Of a stretch of 64,000 nt of DNA, positions 11,424-25,432 are shown one piece after another. This DNA comes from Panulirus ornatus (Eukaryota; Arthropoda; Malacostraca; Decapoda; Palinuridae). Under the pieces are notes generated by a model. The model worked only from the letters and a program-made list of their open reading frames with translations. It was not told the DNA's origin and ran no database searches. Where the stretch lies: the NCBI RefSeq assembly GCF_036320965.1, contig NC_092251.1:363501-427500 (forward strand). Reading direction: 5' to 3'. A program made the position numbers and the translations under genes. How positions within the stretch are numbered: position 1 is the stretch's first letter; every line of letters starts with the position of its first letter.

Positions 11424-13352
11424 GTCGGTCCTCGTCTTGAACCATTACCTCAACAGCCACCCTTCCAAACCTTCCGTACAGCTTCCATCATTATATATTA
11501 TTCTTCATAGTCTAGCTGTGCATGACATAAAAACCCACATGCCACACATATTCTATCATCTTCCATACTTCAACATAACCTCACACATTTCATCATTATC
11601 GTACAAACTCCACAATTTACCAGGATACGTTATCGTCATACCGGACTATGTTCTATTATCCACATGTCGTCTACTTGTAAGCAATACAAGTTACAAATGC
11701 TATTGAAGGTTGGCTGTTTAAAGCTGTGTACCTCACAGTTATTCCATCTGGTTATATCTCCAGTTACTACAACCGATTTCTAGTCAGTTTCCTTGTGTTG
11801 GCCTTTGGTTATGGAGTGAGATCAAGGCTGCCACACACTGTAAATTCTATCTCAGTACGAAACCCATGAAACCTTTCCCTCCGCAGAGGTATAATCATTT
11901 ATTCCATCCAGCGTCTACTAACATCAATTAAAGATATTCCGTCGAAGGAAAAGATTATTCTAATAAAGATGGAGCGAGTTATTTCATACGACCTAAAGAG
12001 TAGAGAGCACTCGTATGCTAACATTTATGATATCACTAACTTCGTTTTAAGGTGACGTGAGATGGCTTGAAAAAGAATTAGCGACCTGTTCTGGAAATAT
12101 CGCTACACGCGGAAAATTACATCGTTTCTCTTTTGGTAAGTTTCACACAAGACCTGTGTCCTTCCTCCTTAGTCCTTCGTAACTGAGCCTTAGATATGGT
12201 CTACCCACGCCTGCTCTGCCTCAGCCTTTGGCTCCCAGACTCATTGTTCTATATTTTCTTATTCAGTCAGAACATTTTAGAGATTATTTATCACATGCGT
12301 GTCGGAGCGACCTTTCTACGTCAGGGGTCTAAGCCGACCACCTTGGTACATTCCTTCTAACTACTTTCTGTTGCGCTGCTCTTACAAGGTTGGATTTTTA
12401 TTTCGATCTGCCTCCAGTCAGGAAGAGACTGAGAGGAGCCAGCTTAGAAGACCTGGGCATCTTTAAGGGGCTGCAGTCTTCAGGCCTTTCGTGTTAAATT
12501 CCAATTAACTGGCTCAGGTGTAGCCTCGAACCAACATATGCCGACATATTTTCAAATCTATTCAGTATTTTAAGGTTAGGACACAGCAGCTGCCACCAGT
12601 GGTGTTAGGTTATGACGTAGTAAATCCTGCGGTGTCTTGAGCATCTCGCACATCAGCTTTGTTACTGATGTGAACTTTTGTACGTAGATTTTAGCCGTAG
12701 AATGAAGATTAGTGTTAGTCTTTATAAACGTCAGGGATCCACGTTCTGCTAAAGTTTGCCTAAGATTTATGAAAACAAAAATAGTTTTGGCACAACTGTA
12801 TAATTGTAACAGTTGACTCCTCCAGAAGCCATACTTACCTGTTTCCCTTGTTTACCAAGGATAATTGCAGCTATAAAGCTATATACGTTATATAGATGTA
12901 TAGAACATCATTTTACTTAGGTTATGGCGAATATCATTGCCTTATAGGGGCAACGGTTAAGAAATTACAAATTCTTCAGAGACATAAGTTGCTGGTCTTG
13001 ATGATATATTTTGGTTCAGATCGCCCTATTTACTCGATTTATTTACCACAATCAAATTCTCTTTCCTTCGGTCATTAACTCTTCAGGTGTGGACGGGCCG
13101 TCTAAGGAGGATGTCCTGAGCGACGCTTGGTTCCGAGAAATCGTAGAAGAATTACTAAACAACTGATCTTGCGGGTGTTGTGCCGGGGAGGGCTGACCTG
13201 CCTGCAGTCAGGGGTAATTTATCTCAAGTAATATATATCCTGGCTAATATATCGTGGGTGTTATGTCGCAGGTAAAATATACCGGGATTCACGTTCAGGC
13301 AGCATGTACTGCACAGGAATTATCAAATAAAGTGTTTCCAGGAACCTTTCTA
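11424..13352 (+). other. First half of intron H/I
   Basis: Mostly unique AT-rich sequence. At 13085-13165 a TCAG is followed by a short open stretch reading DGPSKEDVLSDAWFREIVEE and a stop. The frame does not fit exon H, so it is not part of CadN as assembled here. Otherwise nothing is recognised. Confidence 0.55.
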
Positions 13353-13398
<46 letters not shown>

Positions 13399-13411
13399 GT
13401 TAGTAGTAGTA

Positions 13412-13503
<92 letters not shown>
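13353..13503. repeat. (ATT)n and (TA)n microsatellites
   Basis: (ATT)n lies at 13353-13398, then a short GTAGTAGT spacer, then (TA)n at 13411-13503, just upstream of LINE copy 3. Confidence 0.95.
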
Positions 13504-13505
<2 letters not shown>

Positions 13506-13568
13506 CAAGACTTGGCCGGCTTGTGCTCACTCTGCGAGAGAAAAGTCACCTACGGTGAGGCTGCTGTA

Positions 13569-15228
13569 TGGATGGTATTGCAGTGGAATTTATTAAAAAA
13601 AGGGGGTGACTGTATTATTGACTGGTTGGTAAGGTTATTTAATGTATGTATGACTCATGGTGAGGTGCCTGAGGATTGGCGGAATGCGTGCATAGTGCCA
13701 TTGTACAAAGGCAAAGGGGATAAGAGTGAGTGCTCAAATTGCAGAGATATAAGTTTGTTGAGTATCCCTGGTAAATTATATGGGAGGGTATTGATTGAGA
13801 GGGTGAAGGCATGTACAGAGCATCAGATTGGGGAAGAGCAGTGTGGTTTCAGAAGTGGTAGAGGATGTGTGGATCAGGTGTTTGCTTTGAAGAATGTATG
13901 TGAGAAATACTTAGAAAAGCAAATGGATTTGTATGTAGCATTTATGGATCTGGAGAAGGCATATGATAGAGTTGATAGAGATGCTCTGTGGAAGGTATTA
14001 AGAATATATGGTGTAGGAGGCAAGTTGTTAGAAGCAGTGAAAAGTTTTTATCGAGGATGTAAGGCATGTATACGTGTAGGAAGAGAGGAAAGTGATTGGT
14101 TCTCAGTGAATGTAGGTTTGCGGCAGGGGTGCGTGATGTCTCCATGGTTGTTTAATTTGTTTATGGATGGGGTTGTTAGGGAGGTGAATGCAAGAGTTTT
14201 GGAAAGAGGGGCAAGTATGAAGTCTGTTGGGGATGAGAGAGCTTGGGAAGTGAGTCAGTTGTTGTTCGCTGATGATACAGCGCTGGTGGCTGATTCATGT
14301 GAGAAACTGCAGAAGCTGGTGACTGAGTTTGGTAAAGTGTGTGAAAGAAGAAAGTTAAGAGTAAATGTGAATAAGAGCAAGGTTATTAGGTACAGTAGGG
14401 TTGAGGGTCAAGTCAATTGGGAGGTAAGTTTGAATGGAGAAAAACTGGAGGAAGTAAAGTGTTTTAGATATCTGGGAGTGGATCTGGCAGCGGATGGAAC
14501 CATGGAAGCGGAAGTGGATCATAGGGTGGGGGAGGGGGCGAAAATCCTGGGAGCCTTGAAGAATGTGTGGAAGTCGAGAACATTATCTCGGAAAGCAAAA
14601 ATGGGTATGTTTGAAGGAATAGTGGTTCCAACAATGTTGTATGGTTGCGAGGCGTGGGCTATGGATAGAGTTGTGCGCAGGAGGATGGATGTGCTGGAAA
14701 TGAGATGTTTGAGGACAATGTGTGGTGTGAGGTGGTTTGATCGAGTAAGTAACGTAAGGGTAAGAGAGATGTGTGGAAATAAAAAGAGCGTGGTTGAGAG
14801 AGCAGAAGAGGGTGTTTTGAAATGATTTGGGCACATGGAGAGAATGAGTGAGGAAAGATTGACCAAGAGGATATATGTGTCGGAGGTGGAGGGAACGAGG
14901 AGAAGTGGGAGACCAAATTGGAGGTGGAAAGATGGAGTGAAAAAGATTTTGTGTGATTGGGGCCTGAACATGCAGGAGGGTGAAAGGAGGGCAAGGAATA
15001 GAGTGAATTGGATCGATGTGGTATACCGGGGTTGACGTGCTGTCAGTGGATTGAATCAGGGCATGTGAAGCGTCTGGGGTAAACCATAGAAAGCTGTGTA
15101 GGTATGTATATTTGCGTGTGTGGACGTATGTATATACATGTGTATGGGGGTGGGTTGGGCCATTTCTTTCGTCTGTTTCCTTGCGCTACCTCGCAAACGC
15201 GGGAGGCAGCGACAAAGCAAAAAAAAAA
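13569..15228 (+). mobile_element. LINE copy 3: reverse transcriptase, 5'-truncated, one nonsense change
   Basis: A single frame from about 13569 to 15035 encodes a reverse transcriptase. Visible motifs are DWRNACIVPLYKGKGDKSE, QCGFRSGRGCVDQVFALKN, YVAFMDLEKAYDRVDRDALW, VGLRQGCVMSPWLFNLFMDG, LLFADDTALVAD (catalytic FADD at 14265-14276), NVNKSKV and YLGVDLAADGT. These are followed by a C-terminal tail with MDVLEMRCLRTMCGV, HMERMSEERLTKRIY and RRSGRPNWRWKDGVKKIL. The endonuclease is lost. The only in-frame stop is TGA at 14823-14825 where two sister copies have TGG. A short 3' UTR and an A tail follow. The C-terminal layout suggests an RTE/CR1-like LINE; the family is not assigned. Confidence 0.92.
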
Positions 15229-15373
<145 letters not shown>

Positions 15374-15399
15374 TAACCTTGGCACCTCTCTCACTTTAG

Positions 15400-15560
15400 C
15401 CACAGACCACTGTGGTTCCCTTGGGCAGAGTGTACGTGAAAGACCCAGACGACTGGGATGCTGCCTCCAAGACTTACGCCTGGAGACACCAGCATCCCAA
15501 CTTTACCCTGAACACCACTACGGGAGACCTCGCCGTGAGACCCGGCACCATGGATGGCAG
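15400..15560 (+). CDS. CadN: CadN exon I: first half of cadherin repeat 5
   Basis: Acceptor tctcactttag|CCA, donor ggcag|gtgagg. It reads PLGRVYVKDPDDWDAASKTY, HPNFTLNTTTGDLAVRPGTM and leaves two bases (phase 2). GRVYVxDPDDWD is, from family knowledge, a signature of the last N-cadherin repeat, which lacks an LDRE motif here as expected. At 161 bp, skipping this exon would shift the frame. Confidence 0.93.
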
Positions 15561-17747
<2,187 letters not shown>

Positions 17748-17751
17748 CCAG

Positions 17752-17914
17752 GTATGAATTGGGCTTCACCGTGAGCGACGCTAGCCAAGGTCAGTCTGGG
17801 GTCACGGCCAACGTGACAATAGATATCAAGTCCCTGAGCCGGAATGACGTCATTAGTGCCACCCCTCTCACACTGGCGGCTGATCCCTACAGTGTGGTCA
17901 GGCAGGAGGGCGAG
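17752..17914 (+). CDS. CadN: CadN exon J: end of cadherin repeat 5, start of the non-chordate region
   Basis: Acceptor tcctatcccag|G, donor gcgag|gtaaga. With AG from exon I it reads R-YELGFTVSDASQGQSG, then VTANVTIDIKSLSRNDV, TPLTLAADPYSVV, ending QEGE in phase 0. The repeat ends without a DxND linker, as expected where the cadherin repeats give way to the non-chordate classic-cadherin region. Confidence 0.92.
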
Positions 17915-18123
17915 GTAAGACGGTGGTTACACATGGAGAGAAAGAGCCAAGTAAGAGTGAACATTTGAAAAGTGAGGTTGACCTTAGATGTAATAATATT
18001 ATGTAAGATTGTTACCACGAGGACATCCCAGATCATAAAGAAAGACATCAGAATCCAAAGTCGTCCATACTAGAATATCTGATAAGATTTTCCTTTTCTG
18101 TACCTCGTGCTGGCCTGCTACAG

Positions 18124-18336
18124 GATGGAACATCCGTACTGCATCAGTTAGTGGTGGCAGCGAGGGCGTGGCTCTACCGAAGCAGCAGTAGGGAGGGCGT
18201 GCAGGTGGTATCAGTGCATCAGGTAGCGCGTGCCACGCCCATCATGACCACCACAACGCCAACGTTTACACGGGTCTGGCTGACAGCACCTGGCCTACCA
18301 AATCTTCAACATATTCTCTTACATAAGAAAGAAGAG
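18124..18336 (+). CDS. CadN: CadN exon K: non-chordate cadherin region
   Basis: Acceptor gcctgctacag|GAT, donor gaagag|gtaggt; 71 codons, phase 0 at both ends. It reads VLHQLVVAARAWLYRSS, GVQVVSVHQVARATP, TFTRVWLTAPGLPNLQHILL and ends HKKEE. The pattern (short helix, VxVxSV, FTxVWxxA) fits the region between cadherin repeats and EGF-1 in arthropod classical cadherins; sequence identity to fly is low by eye. Confidence 0.88.
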
Positions 18337-19799
18337 GTAGGTCCAGCTGTCATTGTTTTATACGTTTCGTATGTATGACCTGACACGCGAAATAAACGAT
18401 CATACATAGTATGTATTCCAAACAAAGTGGGGTCTTCTTGAATATTGATTTATGAAAAAGAAAATTATTTTTCTACATGATATGTATAAAAAACATAACT
18501 ACTTTGTTATGATATCTATAACCAACCTAACCATAAATAAAGACAGGAGGATAAAGAATGGGTTAACAACATTTACTTGGCGACCTGGCCCTCGAGATCT
18601 CGTCTAGTGATTCACTGGCAGCGTCAGTCTTGTCTATAATTTCATCGCAAAATTGTATTCCTCTTCACGGTCATGCAACATTCTCAGCACGACATCTTTA
18701 TCAAAATAGACAGCACTGTATTATTTGGCTCATGCAGATTGCCAATATTCTTGAACAGTTGTCAAAGTTTGCCAGTAACGCCATCTTATCGTTAAGCTAG
18801 TAACCTGTAAAGGAGAACGTGTAGAGAACGATTAGAGAAGCGATTCCTGAGTGATGCAGGGCAGATAACATCCCTCTTTAGAGCATCAAGGATTTCTTTA
18901 ATCTTGATCACTTTATAGAAATGTATAAAATATTGATACTTTTTTGTATATACATATCTTTGATTACCGTGTTTAAGCTTCATGTACATAACTTTCATGC
19001 GATTTCAATTCTCCATTCATACAATTAAGGTGTATAAATCAGTTAGTTATACAACATTTCTCTCTCATTCTCCAGTTACCCTAAATTTCTCTAATGAAAT
19101 TATATTCACTTTAAGTATGAATTGTATCAAGGTTAGACTAGAAATATGAAATATTGATTTTGTCATGTCTGCAGCAAATTGAAATTACATGAACCATATT
19201 TGTGATAAGTATCGAAATAACAACAAAGCCATTCAAGCTTAATAAGGCAATCAAGCAAACAACCTTAAAAAATCATGTGATTCTAAATTATATAGAAAAA
19301 TTAGACTAAAACAAACGTAAAATAAAGAAAACAATAAATAGATATAAGAAATGTATGCAAATACCTTTACTAGAACAAGAAACAAACAACATAGTATAAT
19401 AAACTCATGAAAATATATTTACGATATCAAAAGAAACTAAAACACTACAAATAGACAAGCATGACCCCACCAGTCTTGGAGAGAAACATTTCTTAAATAT
19501 ATCTTCCTTACTTGGACAGATGTGCCAGCCATATGATACGTCCAGCCACTATCGACGCAAATGACCCGTACTAAAGCCAGTGACTCAGTAAATCCAAACT
19601 CAAGATTATATTGAGTGCTGGGTGTATGAAAGCCTTAACATATCAAGTTAAAGATAACATTCTGTACACTTTGCACCAGCGCTCTAACGCTCTAATTCGA
19701 TAAAGTAAAGCTTCACTAATACACTTTAAGCCACACTGTACACTAGTAACATTTTGTCTGCAATAAATATCTTAGCACTCTATACTGATGCTCTGATGC
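18337..19799 (+). other. Intron K/L, unique part
   Basis: Strongly AT-rich sequence. No coding frame, RNA gene or named repeat was seen. Confidence 0.7.
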
Positions 19800-19930
19800 T
19801 TCATGATGTAGCACTGACACTTTATACTGCTAAACTAACACTTTATACTGCTACACTGACACTTTATACTGCTGGTCTGACACTTTATACTGCTATAATG
19901 ACACTTTATACTGCTATACTGACACTTTCC
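19800..19930. repeat. 21-bp repeat, about 6 units, next to the exon L acceptor
   Basis: The unit is CTGACACTTTATACTGCTA with small changes. It ends 18 bp before the exon L acceptor. An open frame runs from it into exon L by chance. Confidence 0.85.
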
Positions 19931-19948
19931 AACGGGGCGTACCCACAG

Positions 19949-20235
19949 CTAGGCCAGGCAGTGGGTGTCAGTATAACAGAGATTGGTGTGGGGACGTGCC
20001 TGGAGGCGGCTCACGCCACTTGTGAGGCTGGATGTTGGGCCCGTGCCGCCCTCGGTGACCGTTTCACAGTGGTGGACGCCAACACCTCTTCCGTGGTGGG
20101 ACCTTGGCTTGGGATCCATACTGGCTGTGGCTGCGGCCACACTACCAACACTACGCCAGAGGACGAGAACAACGTGTGTAGCCCCCACACCTGCCTCAAC
20201 GGCGGCCGTTGCGTTCCCTCCGCCTCAGGGATCAG
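19949..20235 (+). CDS. CadN: CadN exon L: end of non-chordate region and first half of EGF-1
   Basis: Acceptor acccacag|CTA, donor atcag|gtaggt, leaving two bases. It reads AVGVSITEIGVGTCLEAAH, TCEAGCWARAAL, TGCGCGHTT and then CSPHTCLNGGRCVPSASG, the first three cysteines of an EGF module. The cysteine-rich segment before the EGF (C-x9-C-x3-C and CGCG) matches the layout of N-cadherin at this place. Confidence 0.93.
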
Positions 20236-21991
20236 GTAGGTACTGCAGGTGTTGCCAATGACAGATGTAACAGATGCTGTTCATGACATGTGAGTCCAAG
20301 GGTGCTGCTGATGACAGGTGAGTCTACAGGTGTCGTTGACGTCAAGTGAGTGCCGCAGGTGTTGTTGATGACAAGTCCTGCTGCATAGGTGTCCAGTAGG
20401 TGCTAGTGGCTATGACAAACATGCTGCTCAGAGGCACATATTCCTATGACAAACATTCTAATATCATTAGTCCTTCAATGTAACACCTTTAGTTCTTCAT
20501 TCCAACATCACAAGTCATTCATGCTGACGTCACGAGTCCTTCCTTCATTCTAACACCATGAATTGTAATGTACTATTAGGAGAGAGCAGTCCACCGTAAA
20601 GACATTTCCACATTCTTCATTCAAACCCATAAAAGGTCATTCAAACTTTTTGTATTACTCATGACTGATTCCCTATTACTCACAACCAAAATATGAATAA
20701 AATGAAGACCAAGTTATGTTTACAGATTCTACTCCTTCCTCGCGGTTCTTCACATATATCTCTCCAGTAATGATGGTCACCTGAGTGGTTAATGGGGTTG
20801 TGGTTCGTCTCTCAACAAACAGGCGTCATGTGTTCTGATCTGAATTATTCTTACTGAGCACAAAATCGAAGAATATATAAAGTCCTTTTTAGTATTCGTC
20901 CTTCCTTTCACAACCCTTCCTCTATCTCTGTTTCTAGGGTTTTACATCATCGTGTGGCGTCATAAACAGTTCAATTACTTTATTTTTCACACCACCTGAC
21001 GATTATCTGGACGGTTTTGAAAAGCAGACCTGAAATTGATGAGGGGACAAAGTAAATTATCTCCAAGTTGTATTATCTTGACATATGAACGGCCGTATTA
21101 GATGCACCTGTCGTTTCGTCACATTTTCGTAAGAAATTCGTAAAAGACAGACCAACCGCCATAGGTATGGTAATGAGGCCATGCAAGTGAGGAGGGGGCA
21201 ATAATAAGCCATAGTGAGGTAGCGCAGTGCACAAGTCGACCATGATATTTGTCACCTGCGGTGTGTTGACGTCACAGACGCTCACAAATACTAGCCTCTC
21301 TTTTATTCCCTTGATTTTAGGTTTGAGCTCCTCCTGGGAACTGTGGTATGAATATTGTGTTACTATAGCTAGTCATGCAGGGGTAGAGAAAGAGTGAAAA
21401 AAGAGAGAAAGCGCTAACCACTGGAAAATATAGGCTTACGAAGAATAAGTTGTGCTATTTACTTGTAGTCAAGTGTTGTGTGACACGGAGAGATTGTTTG
21501 TGGACAGAATGCCAGCAGTCAGCGTAACGGTGAAGCAGATAGAAAAAAACGGCCACTGAAGTACTGGTTCATACGTAACCGTCACTGATCATCCCCGGTA
21601 TCCAGGCGGGTAGTACCGGTAATATCCCTCCCTGGCTAGGGGGGGGGGGGGTGATTGGGCTTAGATGTACTGAGAGTGACAGATACTGGGAAGGAAGGAG
21701 AGGGGAGCTAGCACAAAAGAGTAGTTATAAGTAATGTCCCTAACAACTTCATTTAAAGAAAAATTATAAATGTGAGCAGCGCCACATTGAGGTACAAATG
21801 ACTATTCGCTATTTAGTTCCCAAAGTTTAGTCATCTTTCCTGTTACGGTTCCTCATGTGACTATTAACAGAGGAACAATCCTTGACCTGTAGCTGAAACA
21901 ATCAGATACGAATATTTCAAGAGTGTGTGTCAGCGTGGATCCAGAGTTTCCTATAATCCTAAGCCCTAATGCTGCTCTCTGCCCACCACAG
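20236..21991 (+). other. Intron L/M
   Basis: The first 150 bp hold a degenerate repeat (GTGTTGNTGATGACA AGTG type). About 20420-20580 has a loose repeat with CATTAGTCCTTC. A run of 13 G lies near 21641. Otherwise unique, with no gene seen. Confidence 0.65.
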
Positions 21992-22388
21992 GTGTATATG
22001 TCCCCACGGGACACTAGGCTCCCGCTGTAAAATCCTCAGCAGACACTTCGAGGGTGGAGGATACGAGAAGGCCTCCGAGGATGACGCAGAAGGCAAGTCC
22101 GTAGGTGGAGGGTGGGCCTGGGTGCCACCTGTGCCCTCCTGTGCTGAGGTTCACCTAAGCCTCGAGTTCCTGACCAAGTCCGAAGAGGCGACGCTGCTGT
22201 ACTCTGGTCCAGACCACTTATCTGCCGCCCCTGGTGCCGCTAGCGACGTGGTGGCCCTAGAGCTAAGGGGTGGTCGCCCCTCACTCCTGCTGGACTTAGG
22301 GGCCGGTCCAGCCTCCCTCACCCTTAGTGCCTCATATTCCCTCGCCGATGAGTCCTGGCACCGGGTTGACCTCATCTGGAAAGATGAG
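21992..22388 (+). CDS. CadN: CadN exon M: end of EGF-1 and first part of laminin-G-1
   Basis: Acceptor cccaccacag|G, donor gatgag|gtgagt. With AG from exon L it reads R-CICPHGTLGSRC, which completes six EGF cysteines. An acidic insert EKASEDDAEGKSVGGG follows, then WAWVPPVPSCAEVHLSLEF, ATLLYSGP, VVALELRGGRPSLLLDLGAG and SWHRVDLIW, the strand pattern of a laminin-G domain. The insert between EGF-1 and WAWVPP is longer than I know from fly CadN. Confidence 0.94.
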
Positions 22389-22621
22389 GTGAGTAGCCAT
22401 CCCCACAGGCTTCTCTGAGGTCAAATCTAGAAAACGTTTAGTACATTGTCTTCGCTAACTTAGGAATACTCGCATCATGTAGTCGTTTGTCCAACATATT
22501 TCCGTATTACAAACTTAGTTATTTCGTACATCCTATAACGATTGCACGGCAGTCTATAATGTGTCACATTGGTCTTGTAAGTCTGTACAACGGCTCCAGC
22601 ACCCGTCCCTCTCTCCATCAG

Positions 22622-22930
22622 TTAGTGGAGATGATCGTTGACCTGTGTTCTGGGGGCAGCATCGACGGTCCGCCCGCATCGCCACCCAAGTTCTCCTCCC
22701 TCAACACATCCACCACACCTTCTCCATCCCCGCCCGTTCCTCCCGACGCCCACACCTGCCGTGGGGCGGCAAGACTACCCCGTGGCGCCCACCTGCTGAA
22801 CGTACCCCATCCCCTGCAGGTGGGCGGACTAGCTCACCCCGCCCCCGCCCACAAGGCGTACGGTTGGCCCGAGCCGCTTCTGGCCTGGCCTCTCGACGGC
22901 TGCATCAGGAACCTTAGGATTAACGGAGAG
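22622..22930 (+). CDS. CadN: CadN exon N: second part of laminin-G-1
   Basis: Acceptor ctctccatcag|TTA, donor ggagag|gtaagt; 103 codons, phase 0 at both ends. It reads LVEMIVDLCSGGS, a Pro/Ser/Thr-rich insert of about 30 residues (TSTTPSPSPPVPP core), then HTCRGAARLPRGAHLLNVPH, LQVGGLAHP, WPLDGCIRNLRINGE. GCIRNLxxNG is the classic C-terminal laminin-G motif. The Pro-rich insert sits in a loop between strands. Confidence 0.94.
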
Positions 22931-23773
22931 GTAAGTGTCAGGCTAGTATGAACTTGTGTGTTTGTGTTTGTGTGTCTTCATATGTTTGCATTTGTATGTC
23001 TGAGTGTTTCTATACGTGTGTATTTATGTCTGTACACGCAATACCCTGTCTGTTACATTTTTACAGCTGCCAGTCAGTACTGACAGCGAAGGTTTTGCAC
23101 TCGTAGTGCCCCATCTTTTTTTTTTTCTTCATAAATGTACATAGATTGCTGTGGCAGTTGTACCATAAGCGTTCACTCTGGTATTAATGGCAGAGCCTTT
23201 GATGACCATATCTCATGTTATAAGCCCCTTGGTTCTCTGTGCAGGTGTCTGTGACAGTTGTGCCTCGCATGCACCATACCTCTTTGTCCTTTGTAGAGAT
23301 GCGTGTGAGAGTTGTGATTCATGTATGCCTGTTATCACCTGTTAGGTGGAAGCGATTGATGTGATATGTCATCAAGAAGTGACCTCACTGTGTTGCTGCT
23401 CGTAAGTGTGCATGCCCAGGAAGCGGGACATTGTCACCCCTTTGCTGCTATCTGGACGGCCATTTTGCGCCACTGCTACTGAAGGAATGGTCTATGATTA
23501 AGTATTCAAGTATGTGATGATTATCATATTATGATAACGTGTTCACCACTCTTCGTTTCCCTGCTACTGACTGCAGTACATTGTTGAAGCTGCAGAAGCC
23601 CGTAAAAGGGATCCTGGGGATACATATGTAACTGATGACACATAGAGTATATACTTACGTGTGTCTACAGGACCGTTCAGCTACCTGATCACCTTGTCAT
23701 GCACATGAATATCTCGTATTATTGTCCCACCGTCTGCACTCGGCTGATATATTCCCTGCTCGTCTCTACACAG
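22931..23773 (+). other. Intron N/O
   Basis: It starts with TG-rich sequence. About 23140-23340 contains two or three diverged copies of a GTGNCAGTTGTGCCTCGCATG-like unit. No coding signal was seen. Confidence 0.65.
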
Positions 23774-23874
23774 TTAATCGACCTTGGTAGGAACGTCCTA
23801 AGCCATCGCAGCGCGCCCGGGTGTCCCTCCATTGACTGTACGTCTCACGGCCTTGATTGCGGTGTCCACGGCAG
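23774..23874 (+). CDS. CadN: CadN exon O: end of laminin-G-1 and first half of EGF-2
   Basis: Acceptor ctctacacag|TTA, donor ggcag|gtaggt. It is a short exon with no methionine, reading LIDLGRNVLSHRSAPGCPS and then DCTSHGLDCGVHG, and it leaves two bases. LxDLG after NGE is the normal end of laminin-G-1 in N-cadherins. Its phase matches both neighbours (0 in, 2 out). Confidence 0.9.
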
Positions 23875-25039
23875 GTAGGTTACGCCAGTGTTAGTAGTGG
23901 TATATCTGCAGAACTTAAAAACATAAAGAAAAGTTAAGGCAGAAGACAGACGTTTGTGTATCAGAAATAAGATCTCGATAAGAACAATATCAGCATACTT
24001 ATCCTTTCCATAGCAGCAAAAGTAATGGAATATGTGAAGACAAATTTCTTAGTAAACTCATAAACAAACTATGTGGAAACTTTCTTATCGAGGAATGTTG
24101 ACGCAAGTAGCAAGGTAATGTGTATTGGTTGTGTACTACTTTGACTATCATAATAAGATGATTATTTATGGTTGTGTATATGATGATAATATACGAGGTC
24201 ATGTGTCAGACATTAGTGCCTCTACCACTGCCCACAACCCTAGCCCTGGTGTTACCACCATCACCTACAGTCCCAACACTGGTGTTACCACCATCACCTA
24301 CAGCCCCAACACTGGTGTTACCACCATCACCTACAACCCTAGCCCTGGTGTTACCACCATCACCTACAGTCCCAACACTGGTGTTACCACCATCACCTAC
24401 AACCATAACACTGGTGTAACCACCATCGCCTACAACCCATATTCTGGCACCCGCACCATCGCCTACAATCCGGGTTCTGGTGCCCCGCCCCCATCATGAC
24501 ACCCAGCTCACCTACACAGCCCCAAGATAACAGCAGCAAAAGTCTTAAGTTTACTCTCATTGTCATCACCACAAAATATAGAATAATTGGTCACTGCGCC
24601 TTAGTGTTTGCTTACATCAGTAAAGGTACTACGGAAGTCTCATATTAATGAAAGACAAATAGAAAGTATACAACTATTTTGGTTATAACTTACATCAAGA
24701 TATTACAACCCGCTAATTTTGTTTGTCATTCTGCGGGAGATATAACTTCACTGATCAATGAGACCTGAAGAGAAAAGCAACAGAAGAGAAACAGCTGTAC
24801 CAGGCAGAGGTAGGGTAAGAGGGCAGGTGTCTGTGTAATGATAAGAAAGTTCAATTATGGCGTGAAAGGAAAAGACAACTATAATCCATATGAATGGAAT
24901 ACTGTTAGAGTACTACAAAAACGAAGGATCACAAACGCCGAACAAGGGCAACGTGTATTCTTCACCTTAAGAGCTTCTGTGGTTTATCATTTTTCACTAC
25001 CTTATAAGTGACCTATCGAGATCTCCCGTCTCCCACCAG
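23875..25039 (+). other. Intron O/P
   Basis: Contains the 33-bp repeat at 24224-24485. The rest is AT-rich unique sequence without a coding signal. Confidence 0.7.
24224..24485. repeat. 33-bp tandem repeat, about 7.5 units
   Basis: The unit is CTGGTGTTACCACCATCACC plus TACAACCCTAGCC (or TACAGTCCCAACA). Length is a multiple of three, so it is open in several frames; I find no splice context for it. Confidence 0.9.
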
Positions 25040-25201
25040 GTGCCAGGGGTCACCAGGCCAGCTGCGGTGTGAGTGCCAGCTGGGGTGGGAGGGGCAGGGC
25101 TGTGCCACGCCCACCGTGCCCGCGGCCTTCCAGGTAAACAGTTACGTTAAACTGGCTTTGTCCTTCACGCCCCTGGCCTACACCACCACTCTGCATCTCA
25201 G
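25040..25201 (+). CDS. CadN: CadN exon P: end of EGF-2 and start of laminin-G-2
   Basis: Acceptor ctcccaccag|G, donor ctcag|gtcagt. With AG from exon O it reads R-CQGSPGQLRCECQLGWEGQG, C, then TPTVPAAFQVNSYVKLALSF and TTTLHLR, the first strands of laminin-G-2. It leaves two bases. Roughly 150 residues of laminin-G-2 should follow in the next exons, but none is found to the right. Confidence 0.93.
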
Positions 25202-25432
25202 GTCAGTGGCCCTCCAAAATGGCTTTGATTCTTATGTTTGACTTTATTTATTTCTCATTCTATTGACATATCAGGTTATATAACAGTCATTACTGATGAA
25301 TGTGTCAAACCATAATATCAAATCAATAATTAGACTTCCATCGAAGATTGGTCATGTTCTCAACGTAAAATTGGAATCAAACCTGATCACTTCATTACGC
25401 TGTGGCACTAGTGGTTATAGAACTATAGAAGT
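25202..25432 (+). other. Intron start before the satellite
   Basis: About 230 bp of AT-rich unique sequence. No laminin-G, EGF or hydrophobic segment was seen in any + frame. Confidence 0.75.
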
